64,000 bases of DNA from Isochrysis galbana (lineage: Eukaryota > Haptophyta > Isochrysidales > Isochrysidaceae): positions 2,116,808 to 2,180,807 of the forward strand of contig CM030939.1 of NCBI GenBank assembly GCA_018136815.1, written 5' to 3'. A model generated the notes under the pieces. That model was not told the origin of the DNA. It did not search any database and was given only the letters and a program-made list of their open reading frames with translations. The position numbers and the translations under genes were made by a program. Of this stretch, positions 41,616 through 53,559 are shown one piece after another (within the stretch, counting starts at the first letter, position 1; the number at the start of each line of letters is the position of its first letter).

Positions 41616-41904
41616 CCGCCGCCCTTACCCATCCGGCGCTCAAGACGTTCAGAGAGTTATGTACTAGTTTTTATTATATAGTAAAATAGAGATGAAGAGA
41701 TGTTTCAGCCGCATCGTCGATAGGCGCACCTCATTTGTCACTCACATGCATATGTACAGATGCGAAGGATCGGGTGGAACGCTTGGGCGAAGCCCCTGAA
41801 GTAGCCCTTGCAGTCTTTCGGCCCGACGTGGATGTTGAGGTCCTTGATGTCTCCTCCGAGCTCCTGACTCCTGAGCTCCTTTTGCTCCTTGTCCTTGTTT
41901 GTAT

Positions 41905-42075
41905 TAGGGCGGTCAAACAGAAACAGCAAATAACAGGGGTTTTTTTGAGGAGTGAAAAATGGCCACCTCAGAATTGAGGAGATTTGGGGATTTTGTTCGG
42001 TAGAAAGTTACCAATACACCCAACTAGCACATATCCGGGGCCCATTGATTAGGACCCGGACACCCGGACCCCCCC
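41905..42075 (-). mobile_element. hAT-like end, inverted copy
   Basis: TAGGGCGGTCAAACAG at 41905-41920, followed by about 150 bp that is the reverse complement of the ends at 37255-37413 and 38230-38390 (CCTCAGAATTGAGGAGATTT, ACCAATACACCCAACTAGCA). The element body would lie to the right; no partner end is identified before 58280. Confidence 0.7.
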
Positions 42076-43265
42076 CTGTCGCATTCATCCTAGATGATGC
42101 GATTTCTAGGCTCTTATTTCCAGGTCCTTCGTCGTGCGGCCACACGGCGAAGCTCAGGTACATCTAGGTTGGTAGGGTTCGTCCCTAGCGATCTAGAATT
42201 CGAGTTCTCGTTTCGTTCCTTCTAGCCTGTTTGTCAGGTCTAGATTCCAGGTTTCCTCCTTTCGGGTAATCTTGACCCAAAGGAGCCAGGTCGCCTGTCA
42301 CTCGCTGCGCGCTTGTCTCAGGCTCTCGAGTTACCTTGTGAAGGCTTGTTTAGCTTCTTGCAAGGCTTGTTGTTTCTTGTTGGGTTCCGGTTCTTTCTTG
42401 GGACCTGCTGACTTTCGTTGTTGTCCAGGCCTGTTCTTCGTAGGTTCTGCTTGGCCTGGTTAGGGTTTCGTTGAATCCCCGCGTTCGGCGTTCGGCGTTG
42501 GCGTTCGGAAACTTCCTCTCATATTCCCTAGGTCCGCTACCCTTGGCTTGTAGGTCCTTGCTTCTTTCTTCTCGGTCAAGGTTTTGGCGAGCGAGTCGGT
42601 TGCTCTATCCGCTCGAGATTTGAGGTTTAATTTGCCATCTCCCCTTGGAGATTAGTGTAGGTTCGCTGCTTAGGTGAGGGAATCTTTCCCCTTGATGCAA
42701 GTTACATGCAAGCCCTTGGCCCCTTTGGTGTTTCTTCCCCTTGGTTGCTACTCAGGGTTGTTCGTTAGAAGCGTCTAGAAGGTTCACGCTCAACGGCAAG
42801 ATTTCCTCTGTCGTGAAGACATCTCGTTGCGATCTGTATCCAAAGTGATCGCCGTGGTCGCGCGACATGACGCTCCCCTTCGGACTCTCCGCTACGTGGG
42901 AAGTTACAACGGAGACACGCTCCGGCCGTCGCTGCGGAGTCTCTCTCTCTCTCTCGCTCTCTCTCTCCGTCTCTCGCGACGTGTTTGAGTTATTGGTGAT
43001 TTGGGGTCGCGGTTGCTTGATAATTTGCTTGGTTTGGGTGAATGATTCCGGTGTGTTCGTGAGTCGGTGTATCCTGTTGTTCTCAGCTCTTTGTCCGTCG
43101 TAGTTCGCTGCGTCGCTGCACTCTAGCAGCCTAGGCTCCCTCCCTGAGGGAAGAGTTCTTTGTAGGTCTAACAATCTCTTAAAACCCAACACACTAGGGC
43201 CGCTAGGAGCGCCTCGCCGCCCCACAGCCCTTCGTTCGCCGTTCGTTCCCCGTCCAGACACCCAA
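42076..43265. other. Probable mobile-element interior or spacer
   Basis: T/G-rich DNA downstream of a hAT-like end. Contains a CT microsatellite (about 42942-42975). ORFs such as 42752-43297 (minus) show no motifs. Confidence 0.35.
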
Positions 43266-43424
43266 ATGGGGTTGCCCGACCCAGTATTTGCACCCACATC
43301 ATCTCGAAGAGTGGAGGAACGGCTCCAAGCAGTTGAAAAGGTGGTGGCAAACCTGGACTCTCAGATGACATTGATCAAACGCATGTTGTCGACAATCCTC
43401 CCTGAATTGACACGTCGTCAGTGA
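43266..43424 (+). CDS. Small coiled-coil ORF or terminal exon
   Basis: 52 codons: MGLPDPVFAPTSSRRVEERL then QAVEKVVANLDSQMTLIKRM with hydrophobic heptads, ending LTRRQ. Short but clearly coiled-coil-like. It may be a terminal exon or a small ORF of the element whose end lies at 41905. No family recognised. Confidence 0.3.
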   Translation: MGLPDPVFAPTSSRRVEERLQAVEKVVANLDSQMTLIKRMLSTILPELTRRQ

Positions 43425-45019
43425 TGGTGATGGAGTGGTAGGAGTGCAATGTATAGTACTAGTGCGAGCAATGTACTAATGAGGAGTGATCCGGTTCTCA
43501 CATCTGTGCATTCATAGACTGTCTGGACATTCAATGCGCACACGTATGCACATGCGAGTGCGATTGAGAAGCCAGCGTTGCGCAATGAGATGGATAATGC
43601 ACCGGTACAGTACAAATGACTCAGGCTTGCTACGAGGAGGAGTAGCTTGATAATAATCACGGGTATCATCTCATGAGTCACGCAACGGTAATGGACAGGA
43701 AGGACGATTAAGATGAGGATGGAGAGAAGTAAGGTTGCATTGAGTACCCAAACCTCGTCTGTGGAACACACTCTTGTGATTCAACCGGCATACATCCCCA
43801 TCGATGCTCGAGTTCTGCCGCTCCAATCGCACACCCTGTAAATCTGATGGGTGGTATGCCCACACCAGAGCGCACCGTGTAAATGCAGAAAACAAGTTTC
43901 GTTACACGTCTTTAGGGTTTATCTGATCCCCGCGATGGTACCTCGGTACGGCGCGCACCGACTGAAAGCCCCGCCCGAGCAGATCTGCTTCCGTCTGATG
44001 CCCACTGCATTGCCCCGTCCTGAGTCTGGGGAGGGAGGGGGAGGGGTGCTCTGCGGAGAGGATGGCGCCGACTTCTCGAGCCCTCCCACCAGAGGGGAAG
44101 GGAAGGGGGGGGGGGGGGGGGCAGAAAGAGGCGCGACGAGGCGGGCGAGAGCAGGCGGAGGGAGAAGGGGTGGGTAGCAGCAGACGGTACTGACCTGCCA
44201 GGTTCCTTCTTGGGGAAGAAGATGTAGACAGGGCTCAGCCTCAAACGCTAGCTTCCCTTCCCTAGCCTAGCCTGCGTACGTCTCCACACCGCCCCGCTTT
44301 TGCTCGCGCGCCATGACTTGTCCGACGGACACTCTCGCTCCCATTCCCAAAATCCTCGGAGACCCAACCACGACGAGGCTGCTTCGGCCGCATCAGCCGC
44401 CGTTGCGCCACCCCTTGAAGGCAGATCGGCAGATCTAACTTAGCAGAATTCCCCGACGAACCAGGGGTGGCGCTCTACCCGAGATTGGCCTTGGGGGATC
44501 CAGCTCAGCCTAGGGTTGGAGATTTACCTTAGGCTGGCCTTGGGCTCAAAGCTCTAGCAGGTGGTGCAACCACACCATGCTACCTTTTCCGCACGCCCCT
44601 GTCCACAACGCGCATGTTCCTGCAAGCCTATCTCCACCCAAGCCGGCAATCCACTCGCTGGCTCGACACGTTTGCGATGGCTCACCACCGCAAACATCCC
44701 CAGAGGGTGTGGGCATGCCCGGATTATGAGCATACATGTAGGTGGTACAAAAAATAGTCGAACGCGAACGCAACTCAAACTTTTTGACCGTTTGAACATA
44801 GTCAGCTACCTACTACTCCCTTGACCCCAAAAGTGAACACTGTCAAAAACACTAACAATTTTCCTCGCGCCGCGTACACGCGGCGCTCAACACCCCGCGG
44901 CTGTGCATCGAACACACTCAACTCAAGGCGCGCGACAATGAAAGCCCGTCAACTACATACTCACCCCCCCTAAAAAAGTGAACGCGCGTATTATTTTTAC
45001 CACCTACTTGTATTCACGC
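43425..45019. other. Region without a confident gene
   Basis: A minus-strand frame 43771-43418 is strongly hydrophobic with three to four potential membrane segments (LLLSILILIVLPVHY, MIPVIIIKLLLLVASLSHLY, LISTLLALVLYIALL) but begins at a GTG after an in-frame stop. It could be a real exon of an unresolved minus gene whose upstream parts lie in 43780-44244. A G run lies at about 44106-44121. 44250-45000 shows nothing recognisable. Confidence 0.3.
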
Positions 45020-47221
45020 TCATGAAGCTCTTGTAGTGTTAGTGTGGCCCAACTTGGTATCCGTCGAAGGCTTATCCCACCAGAGAGGTGTCCCCGGCAT
45101 ACCTGGAAGCCGACATCGGTCAGCTCGCCAAGCGAGCGTGTGCTCCCCCCATGCCGTGGTCTCCCAATGTGGCGACGTCTCGTATCCTCGCGACTGCAAG
45201 TGCCGGCGGAGACTAGCAGAAACGTGAGTATTGGCACCACCAGATGGATGACGGTAATATATGATGGAAGGGGCCGACGTGCCTAGGTCGGGGAAAGAGC
45301 GCACCATACCATCGATTGCATCAGCATCAACCACCTATGCCATAGCGAACATCGGGTGTAAGGACGACTTTCTTGATGAGCATCTTTACCCGCATTGGCT
45401 GACGCGCGTGTGCATGGCCACGGCGGCACGCACATCGATGACGAGCACATCTATTTGCCGGTCGACACCCAAGTCGCTCAATAGCATCGACCATGGCAAC
45501 AGCGTGGCATTGAACTCCTCCACTCGTGTGCCGAAACATCCGCGCAACTCTCGGCGCACGCAGCCCAAAAAGCGAGCTGCAGCGCTCTCGTTAACTCGCC
45601 GAAGCACCTCAACCAAGGCCCCTCCGGCAAGGTGATTCATCTGCCAACGATCATTGCGAAAGCCGCGAGTTACAGCCGCATTTTCCGAGGTTGCCCACTG
45701 CAGCCGCATTCGTGCTGCCGGTGGGATAGGCGTGCTGCCCAGGGCGGGTACATCGGGCCGAAGGGCCCTCATGGCAACCTTTACACTGGCGCTCGCATTA
45801 CTCTGGGCAAGCAGGCCGGCCTGCCGCAACCTCACTGCAGCCGGGGGCGCAGACAAGAGGTTGGCAGCGAGCCGTGCAAACGTGATCGGATCGGGCTCAG
45901 CAAGTGCAGCATGCCATCCGTGTCGGTGAACGAGAACAGTGATTGTGGCGCGACCCATTCCGTCGGGATAGTGCTCAGAGTAATTGCCCTCACCCGCCGC
46001 GGGGTCGACGACCAACAATGCTGGAGCGGAAGCAAGCGCGCCATTGAGTGTGCGACACGTCGAGAAGAGCGCCGACATGCGGACCAACAGCACCTCAGGT
46101 GAGGAGAGCACCTGGTAAAGAAAGGACTCCCCGCGTTGGTGGTTGCCGCAGATCCAAAGACAAGGAGATGGTGCGCGTAGTTGCGAGCGCCCCGGTCCCT
46201 CGAAGCACGCAGACCATAGAGCCTTGCCCTTGCGCCTTGGTGTAACAAAAAGAGCACGGAGAGTTGGTGCCAGCGGAGCGAGGGTCGCACAAGCGAACCA
46301 CTCCGAGAAGGGGACACCTAGACGCTGTGCATCGGCCGCCTCAGTAGCAATTTGAGCGACTTCCTCGGGAAGTAGTTCAAGGAGTGTGGCTGGGCCATCG
46401 CCGATTCGCGGGCCTTCGACAGGGAAAGAAAATAGAGATGGCCGGCAGCGCCTAGCGTACCCGCGGTCGACAAAGTGAGTGCGCCAAACTAGCCCCATGT
46501 TGTATCGAGGCGAACCAATCCTCACTCCTTCGGTCCGAGAGCGGCCCGCTTTCCTTATTCGATGACTCGCCGGATGTAGTAGTGTGGCTTGGTGGCGAGC
46601 AATTGCCCCTGCTGCGCTCATCTCCCACGCGCGCCCGGGCAGCAGGAACACTTCGGAATACCCGGCTGCTTTCAATTCAAATGACCCGTTGCCCACAAAT
46701 TGCTCAGGAGTGAAATCCTGCGCCAGGAATATGAAAGCAACTGCCGGACTAAAACGATTGGCTAGATCAATAAAAGTGTGGTACATGGACAGGCTCGGTG
46801 CCTCAGGTCTGGGAGCAAAGAGCAGCACATCATAGTGCCCTGCTGCTGCGGACAAGGACATGTTCTCGTCCCCGGTCTCGAGCATACTAAGCTCCCATGC
46901 CGACTCTGGCGCGCCGAGCGCGACCTCGAGCTTGTTTAATTCGTCTGGCATCCGGGCGGCGCGCACGGACAGTGCACGCAGAGGGCCCGAAACCTCTTGG
47001 CGGAGGCGGTCAAGGGTGAGCCAAGGCTCTTCGAAGAGGCCGCATGGTGAGCCCTCAAACAAGCAGGCCGTCCTGCGCGCCTCGGCAGGAGCTGCCTGCG
47101 CTGCGCCCTTACGCTGCCTTGGCGCGCTCCACTCGCGCCCGAGGGCGTGCAGGTGGGATGCGAGGGGCGCCGCCGGCTCGAGCGCCGCACACACCCACTG
47201 TTGGGCGCTCACCGTCGGCAT
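45020..47221 (-). CDS. FkbM-family methyltransferase-like protein
   Basis: Two exons, 47221-45434 and 45334-45020 (donor GTGCGT, intron about 99 nt), about 700 aa. The join makes LVID continue into VVDADAIDGMVRSFPDLG, then PSIIYYRH, SLRRHLQSRGY and EHTLAWR, matching the C-terminal half of FkbM-type (Methyltransf_21) SAM-dependent methyltransferases, which methylate sugars and other metabolites. A preceding RFLGCVRREL...LPWSMLLSDLGVDRQIDVL segment fits the same domain. The N-terminal about 480 residues are not recognised. They include two similar-looking blocks (YDVLLFAPRP...FIFLAQDF and ATITVLVHRHGWH) that could be an additional transferase domain. No signal peptide is seen at the chosen ATG. 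Confidence 0.7.
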
Positions 47222-47589
47222 GCCAAAGACGTCGGGGCCGCCGAGCGCGAGTGTTCCTGCATTCCTCCCTCCGGTATTCCAGTGGTCATCCTGGACGAGC
47301 CTCGCGACGTAGGTAGGGCGGCGAGGGTGTGAGGGTCGGTTCTCTCTGTGGTGTCTTGTGTCTTGTCACGTGTGTGGGGCGTGCTGCGCGACGGTTCAGC
47401 TCTTGGTGAGGGCTTGCTCTCCTCTTGGCGAGCTAGGTCTCTGGAACACTCGTTCCGGAGCGGTTTGATTGAGTTATGGCTATGGCTGCCCTGTGCCCTG
47501 AGCCCTGAGTTGGTTTTGGCGGTTTGTGGTTTGAGTAAGAGTACCTACCCATAACCATAACCATAACGCATAATCTAAAGCAGAACGCC
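47222..47589. other. Upstream flank of the FkbM-like gene
   Basis: GT-rich spacer including a (CCATAA)3 run at about 47552-47570. No recognised gene. Confidence 0.4.
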
Positions 47590-48120
47590 AGAGGGACCGC
47601 CCGGGCTCGGGTCACGCTGCGCACGAGCAGCGCGTGGCTGTCACCGGGGGACGAGGAGGGGCCTCCGCCATATATAAGCCATAAGGTATGCCCAATGGCC
47701 AATGGATCGCCCCCTTTTCTGGCAGCTGGCAGACTGAGGCTGAGGCTGATGTGCAGTGGCAGTGGCAGTGGCAGTGGCAGTGGATCTTTGCCGCTGTGCT
47801 TGAACCCCCCCCCCGGGGGGGGGAAGGCAGCACGGCGCACGGCGGATGCTGACGATGCTGTATGCTGTTGTGCGTGCGTGTGCGGCTGGCGGCACATGCC
47901 ACGGGCAACGGGCAACGGGCCGTGTGGTGCGATGGGGATCGCGTTCGCATCTGGATCTGCATCTACTCGGCCTCTCTCTGCTTATTGAAGGGCAGCAGGG
48001 TGCGGCCGCTTCGACGGCGACTACCCCGCGGTCGGGCAGGAGCAGGAGGGCAGGAGGGCCACCCGCGGCGGCGAGGTGCGGCCAGGAGAGGAGAGGAGCT
48101 CGTCGGTGCGCGCTCGCATG
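47590..48120 (-). repeat. Group-C retroposon-like repeat, minus copy
   Basis: On the minus strand this matches 57040-57430: GTCGAAGCGGCCGCACCC, CACCACACGGCCCGT and CCATTGGGCATACCTTATGG... GAGGCCCCTCC. A CAGTGG microsatellite and poly-C/poly-G (about 47811-47823) interrupt it. A TATATAA word (about 47670) is inside. Diverged and rearranged relative to the other copy. Confidence 0.5.
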
Positions 48121-48820
48121 CGGGCCAACCAAGCAAATTAACACAGTTGCTGGGTTGGGTTGGTTATTGGTTAGGGCGTGCTCGTAATCATAATCATAAC
48201 AGGCAATGTGTTTGAATGTTGTCATTCGTGTCAGACCGGCCAGGCATCTACAAGTTTATGTACTAGAGCTTCGGCAAAGAAGCTCCGATTGCTCTCGCTC
48301 ACAGTTCATCACATCACAACACGAATCACGAAATGAGCACAAAATTGGCGTTCTCGGTTTGCCAAGCTCTTTGGAAGCGCGCTCGTGCGAGCAAAACAAG
48401 ACACGCATTGGAGTAAGAGCGCGCGACATCGCTGGAGTAGACTCAAAATGTGCGATGAGGGCACAACACAGTATCTCTTGTCATTCATACAGCCAAGATG
48501 TCCCTCGGGCCTACCATTCACTAGCTCCCTAGAATAAGTCGGGGATTTCGAATCGAGAAAAGGGGAAGCAAGCATCGCCAAGCCGATTTCCGCACCAATG
48601 AACAAGCTAGAGCAAGCGTCGGGAGGATCGACTGACGAGAAAGAGGGCGGGGGTGATCGAAGCGAGACGCGGGACGCGTCGGGACCTTGCGGACGCGAGA
48701 CTGTGCGTCATCAGAGAAAAAGGCCGCGCACGCCGGCCTCTCGAGGGGCCCTTCCCCGGTGGCACCCGCAGATGGAGGGTGCCGGACAGTGACGGCGGGG
48801 TTCGAAGGGCAAGTGGGTGC
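48121..48820. other. Intergenic, no recognised gene
   Basis: Spacer between the group-C repeat and the 3' end of the RETICULATA-like gene. Only motif-free ORFs. Confidence 0.45.
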
Positions 48821-50131
48821 CTACTGCAATCCCTGCCGTTTTGCCCACCAGATCCATGAGGCTGAGCCAATATAGTTGTTGAATAAACGCACCGACGCCG
48901 ATATCGGCACACGAGCCGGCGCCTAAGTAGGAATAGGCGGGGGAGCGTTGAGCTTTGGAGGAGAGAGCCCGATGGACACCACTCAGTGGGAGAAAGCCAA
49001 GCAGATAGTGTGCGGCGAGGAGGATCGCAGGTGGCGGCATGACATAGAGGCGGCATGGCATCGCGGGGCACTCACCGGAAGCAAGTGGACGCATCGCGCC
49101 TCCATTGAGTTTACAATCTGGTAGCGCGTGTTGCTGGACGCGCCCATGAACACGGCATAGTTGGTGCATGTGGGTCCAATTGGTGCGAGCTCTACGTTCG
49201 TAGATTCGGCTTCGGTGTCTACCTGGGCTGGAGGCATGAGCACGCCGCGCACAAGCGAGCGTACGCCAACGAGGCCCATCGTGAGCGCCTGACCGGCCGC
49301 CGCCGTGGCGACGCCGACTGCAGCGAACTGCGCAGCACGGTAGGCGAAGCACGCGGCGCGCTGACTGGCGGAGAAGGCCCCGCTCTGCAAAAAGTAGCCG
49401 GGGAGCATGTTGGCAGAGGCTGCAGGCGCGCCAATCGAGGCGGCCGGGGAGAGCATGAGCACGAGCGCCGTATTGGTGAGGGTGATGACCACCTGGTTAG
49501 CAAGCACGAAATCAAGCTCCCTCACAAAGGCAGGGCCGCGAGCCGCCTGCAGTAGGATGGAGCGAGGGGTTGATATCAGCTTGGCGGATGTTTGAGTGTG
49601 AGCCAGCGGGGCACAGGCGGGCCGGACTAGTGCACGGCTTACCAGGTCCGCCGTCAGAGAGCACGCGCTACCGAGGCCAATTTCGATGGCGAGGACAGAG
49701 AGGAGCCGCGGCTCGGCGAGAAGCCGGTCGCGCACATAGCTTACAGATGCAAGAAGGCGCGCGAGAGGCGAGTTGAGGACGGCCTTCCAGTTGGTGAGCT
49801 CCGCCAGCCCAATACGCCCCGCACGAAGGGCAGTGAGGACGTCGGGCGGCACGGCGTCCGCGTGCAGGCCAGCATCAGTGAGGAGTGCGTGCGTGTCAAC
49901 GCCCTCGCCCTCGTCTCCATTCCAGTCGCCTCCACCTCGTCCTCCGCCTCGTCCACCGATGCCTCCGGCGCCTCCCGCGCCGCTTATACCATCGATTGCG
50001 AGGCTAGCCGTGAGCGAGACGTGCGGCGCGCGCGTGGAGCTCGTGGGAGTGTGGCGGAAGCTGGCGAGCGGACGATGGGCTGCGGCGCGCCCACCAGACA
50101 GAGCGAGGAAGGCGAGGAGCGCGGGGCGCAT
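48821..50131 (-). CDS. RETICULATA-related plastid envelope protein (DUF3411)
   Basis: Two exons, 50131-49076 and 48922-48821 (donor GTGAGT, 153-nt intron), about 385 aa. Residues about 150-345 match the RETICULATA family: ALRAGRIGLAELTNWK upstream, LDFVLANQVVITLTNTALVL, LPGYFLQSGAFSASQRAACF, then NYAVFMGASSNTRYQIVNSM. Exon 2 gives the family C-terminus with VRLFNNYIGSASWIWWAKRQ ending in GLQ. Several hydrophobic segments indicate an integral membrane protein. In plants these proteins sit in the chloroplast envelope and affect leaf development and amino-acid homeostasis. The N-terminus MRPALLAFLALSGGRAAAHR followed by PLASF reads as signal peptide plus transit peptide, as in algae with secondary plastids. 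The 50131 ATG is chosen because upstream codons are GA-repeat translation. Confidence 0.85.
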
Positions 50132-51830
50132 GGCGGCGGAAGTGCGGCGGAAAGGGGAGCTGAGGCTCGCCGCGCAGAACTGCTCCTCACCTAGCCACTC
50201 GGCGCCTGGTTGGAGTGGGAAGGGAGGGGGGAGAAGAACGGGGAGAGGGGCTGGGCCGGCTGGAGAGAGGAGGGGGCGGTGAGGGAGGGAGCGAGTGAGT
50301 GGAGAGAGATGGGAGCTTCTCTTTGACGAGTTACTCTGCAGAGTATGTGATAGTGGAGTTTGCGAGATCTTTATCATAGTGGGGAGGGGGGGGGGGTCGA
50401 GAAGGAGAAGAGAGAGAGGGAGCGCGGAGAGCTCAGCGCGGAGAGAGAGAGGAAGGTCTCGGAGAGATCTCAGTGACGATCTGGATCGATCCCATCCTCT
50501 CTCTCTTCTCTCTCTCTCTCCCATCTTCGCCGCCCCGCTGCTGCTGCCGCCTTGTCCGGCTCTCTCTCTCTCTCTCTCTCTCCCTCTCTCTCTCTTCCCT
50601 CTTTCTCTCTCTCTTCTCTCTCTCTCTCTACGTCCCTCTCTGTCTACCTCCCTCTCTCCTCTCTCTCTCTCCTGCCAAGAGAGAGCGCGCGTGTGTGTAC
50701 CGCTCTTCCCGTCTCTTTCCCTCTTTCGCCCTCTCTTTTCCCACTCTTTTCCCCTCCTTCCCCGTCTCTCTTTGCACCTCCGCCTTGGGACGACAGAGAG
50801 AGAGAGAGAGGCTGCGGCAGCAAGGGGGCAGGGGGGAGGGGGGGGAACATCGGTAGAGGGAGACGAAGATTCCATGAGGGAGAGGCAGCAGCAACAGAAG
50901 AGAGCGGCGCGCCGTCTGAAGAGGGAGCCGTCTCTTCCCCCTCTCCGTCTCTTTCTTTACTGCATGCTCGAGAAGACTTCTGTGATCGGGCGGGTGCAAC
51001 CCCCCCTCCCCAGACTACCTACCCCCCCGGGGGAGATCACTGGCGAGAGCAGCCGAGGGGCGGGGGGGGGGGGGGGGGGGGCGGGGGAGAGGGCAGCAGA
51101 GAAGAGCGTGGGCAGCAGAGAGAGAGATGGAGAGAGAGGGCAGGAGAGAGAGATGGGGGAGAGAGAGGAGAGAGGGGAGAGAGAGAGAGGAGAGGGGGAC
51201 GTCGTCGGTGTCTGCGTGGCGTGGGCGCGAGGCTCTCTCTCTCTCTCTCCCCCTCCCTCCCCCCCTCTCTCTCCCTTCCCCCCTCCCCCTCTCTCCCTCT
51301 CCCCCCTCCCTCTCTCTCTCCCTCCCTCCCTCCCTCCCTCCCTCTCTCCCTTTCTCTCCCCCCCCCTCTTTCTCCCTCCCACCCTCCCTCCCTCCCTCCC
51401 TCTCTCTCCCTCCCCCCCCCCCCCTTTCAGCAGGCAGCCTCCCGCTCCTCGAGGCCGACGGCGAGAGCGCGCGCGCGCGGGTTGGCCGCCTTCCCACCGG
51501 ACGGACGGGGCAGCGCTCTCTCCCCTCTCAACCCACGGAATCCTCAAGAATTCCACTCCTCTCTCCTCGCTGTCTGTTCCCTTTCTTCTCTCCCATGCAG
51601 CAGTATTGCTACCCCTTCGCGGCGAAGCCACCTTGGGAGGGGCAGCATGTTGTAGTTGTCAGTTGTCTCGAGGGGCGGGGGGTGTTCATTCCATAAGCAT
51701 GCTGCCTCACGCCGCACACGTAGCGGGGATTTTTGAGGTGGTTCCTTAGAAATTACGGGCGAGGTGGGAAATCGGCAGGTGAGCGGGTGCGCGCGCGTCG
51801 GCAGCAAGGAGCTCTCCCTCCCCAAGTGAG
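50132..51830. repeat. Long CT/GA low-complexity region
   Basis: GA-rich to about 50480, then CT microsatellites (about 50490-50780), GA again (51060-51200, with a G run at about 51061-51080), then CT/CCCT to about 51430 with a C run. Long ORFs on both strands are compositional (Ser/Leu/Pro or Arg/Glu/Gly). The left part is the promoter side of the RETICULATA-like gene. Confidence 0.85.
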
Positions 51831-51833
51831 GCA

Positions 51834-52363
51834 GTGGCCATGTATGGGATGCCTGCCTTCGGCGACCCGCTTGGCACCATCACATGGGAGCTTGATGGGC
51901 TCCCCGGCGCGGGTTCTGCGGCCCCGAGCATTCTGCCCCGCTTCTGCACGTCTTGGAAGTGCAGCGGGGCCAGCTGCCCACATCGTCAGCGCTTTTGTGC
52001 CCGGTCTGCGACCCGGGCAGGAAGAAGGAGGCGACCAAGGCGGTGGCAGCCGCGAGGGAAGCAGGCAAGAAGCCCGTCTGTACGACGGAGTGGCTGGAGG
52101 GAATTGTGCTGCAGGCAGATGGGCCCGTATGGTTCTTTGAGGAAGAGCCATACGCCGTCCCATGCTGTGCGGAGAAGACCGGATCGAACAAGCGCTGGTG
52201 CACTCGCACAGGCTGCGTGCAAGTGGTCACGCGCACCCAGAAGGGCCACAGGTCTTACCTCGCGGACAGCGTCGAAAAATTCATCCAGAAACAGTTCGGA
52301 GAGTCGCAGGTTGGCTTCTGCGCGCTGAGCAAGGAAAACCCCAACAAAACAGACCGTGAGTAG
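51834..52363 (+). CDS. Hypothetical protein, exon structure unresolved
   Basis: The frame 51953-52363 gives a coherent non-repetitive sequence (KKEATKAVAAAREAGKKPVC, TTEWLEGIVLQADGPVWFF, VEKFIQKQFGESQVGFC). An upstream frame from the ATG at 51837 or 51849 (MYGMPAFGDPLGTITWELDG) may be an exon joined through an intron ending near CCCGGGCAG (about 52020). A GTGAGT donor at about 52353 suggests further exons. Two Cys pairs are present (CPVC and CC). PVCTTEWLEGI is mildly BRCT-like but too short to assign. Confidence 0.35.
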
Positions 52364-52784
52364 GCAGACAATGAGGAATGTGTGGACTGTAGAGGGAGAC
52401 CGTGTGGGATAAGGTGCATGCGGCGGGGCCGAACAACAATATGACTGGCGTTCCAATGTTTTAAATGTTGCTTTTGCCATCAACATGAGTGAGTTGTGCC
52501 TCGCGCGGTCCATACAACGTCGAAATGGGTTTATTTTTAGAAACAGTGCGGTTAGGGGGACTTAGACTTAATGGGCATAGTTGCTGGAATAAAAACATTG
52601 GAAGTCCTGCCATGTTGTTGCGGAAGGCGTAGGATCACGGCCGGATCGCTGCCACTCCCGTGTGCGACCCATAGTTACACCGACACTGTGTAGCCCACAC
52701 TGGTCATTTGCCAATAGAAACAGGAACAGGTGACGGGTGAGTTCAAGCCCACACATCCCAATGCGTCCCGTGAAGTAAGTGTTC
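52364..52784. other. Intergenic, no recognised gene
   Basis: Spacer with no recognisable coding or repeat features. Confidence 0.45.
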
Positions 52785-53264
52785 TTACTGTTCTTCGCGC
52801 ACACACACATATTCCGCCTGGTCCGCAACAAGACTATACATAGACGCAACATCAGATTCGGGGTCCGACTCCGCGCACTCGTGTGTGACCGACGTGTCGC
52901 TCTCCTCCGGTGCGGTCACCGTTGCGGACTCACACCGCACACATGTTGCCGAAGGACGGCCACCGTGACAGGAAGGCGTGCACGGCACACGAGCTACAAC
53001 ACAAGGACACGCACGATTGCCGCACTTGGCCTTCACGCCACACTTGCAACTGCCCGCCGTTCCCTTGTCACCCTTGTTGCTAGTGCTGTCATCCTCCGCC
53101 TCCTTGTACGTGTACTCTGTCGAAGCGGATCGGCGCGCCGCGTTGCGCTGCTGCTTCTGTCTCTTTCGCTGGCCCGCACGTTTCCTCTTGTAGTCCGCCG
53201 TGCGACGCCACAAGCCGCGCCTCGCTCTCCGCATGCTGTCCTCGTGCCACATCGAACGTTGCAT
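52785..53264 (-). CDS. Small basic protein with CXC/tesmin-like cysteine cluster
   Basis: Intronless, 159 aa. The N-terminal 50 residues are highly basic (RARRGLWRRTADYKRKRAG). At about 72-110 lies CKCGVKAKCGNRACPC then CTPSCHGG and CVRC, resembling a single CXC (tesmin/CRC) motif, a zinc-binding DNA-contact module also used by some transposon proteins. The C-terminus is acidic. A TATATATA box sits about 70 bp upstream on the coding side. It could be a host regulator or an element-derived gene; a Ty3-type remnant lies 430 bp away. Confidence 0.45.
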   Translation of the reverse strand: MQRSMWHEDSMRRARRGLWRRTADYKRKRAGQRKRQKQQRNAARRSASTEYTYKEAEDDSTSNKGDKGTAGSCKCGVKAKCGNRACPCVVARVPCTPSCHGGRPSATCVRCESATVTAPEESDTSVTHECAESDPESDVASMYSLVADQAEYVCVREEQ

Positions 53265-53332
53265 CTCAGTCGTGGGACTGATGGTAGCATTGTCTCGGAC
53301 GATGCATCCAATACCATTGTGCTAGTATATTC

Positions 53333-53340
53333 TATATATA
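53333..53340 (-). promoter_or_regulatory. Candidate TATA box
   Basis: TATATATA about 70 bp upstream of the minus-strand start at 53264, in an otherwise mixed-composition region. Position is suitable for a promoter; function is inferred. Confidence 0.35.
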
Positions 53341-53559
53341 GGCTATTGTCGTGCCCGCATACGATTGACCTCGAGCCGCTCGATCATTGCGCAGTTTAGT
53401 ATATCTGGCTCCGCAACCCGCAACCCGCAATGCGTAGGCATTGATCGACAGGCGGCGCGCAGCGCGCTCTGCCCTGCTTTGCGCTTTGCTCGCGCGCTTG
53501 CGCAGGCTGGCAGTGACTATAGTCGCGCTGCTCTAGTCGTAGTCAAGTCGGCCCCCTGA

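Noticed and set aside
47552..47570. (CCATAA)3 as telomere-like repeat
   Set aside because: Too short, with no known telomere of this sequence; an ordinary microsatellite.
50295..51749. 484-aa ORF and its overlapping frames
   Set aside because: Composed of CT/GA microsatellite translation without domains.
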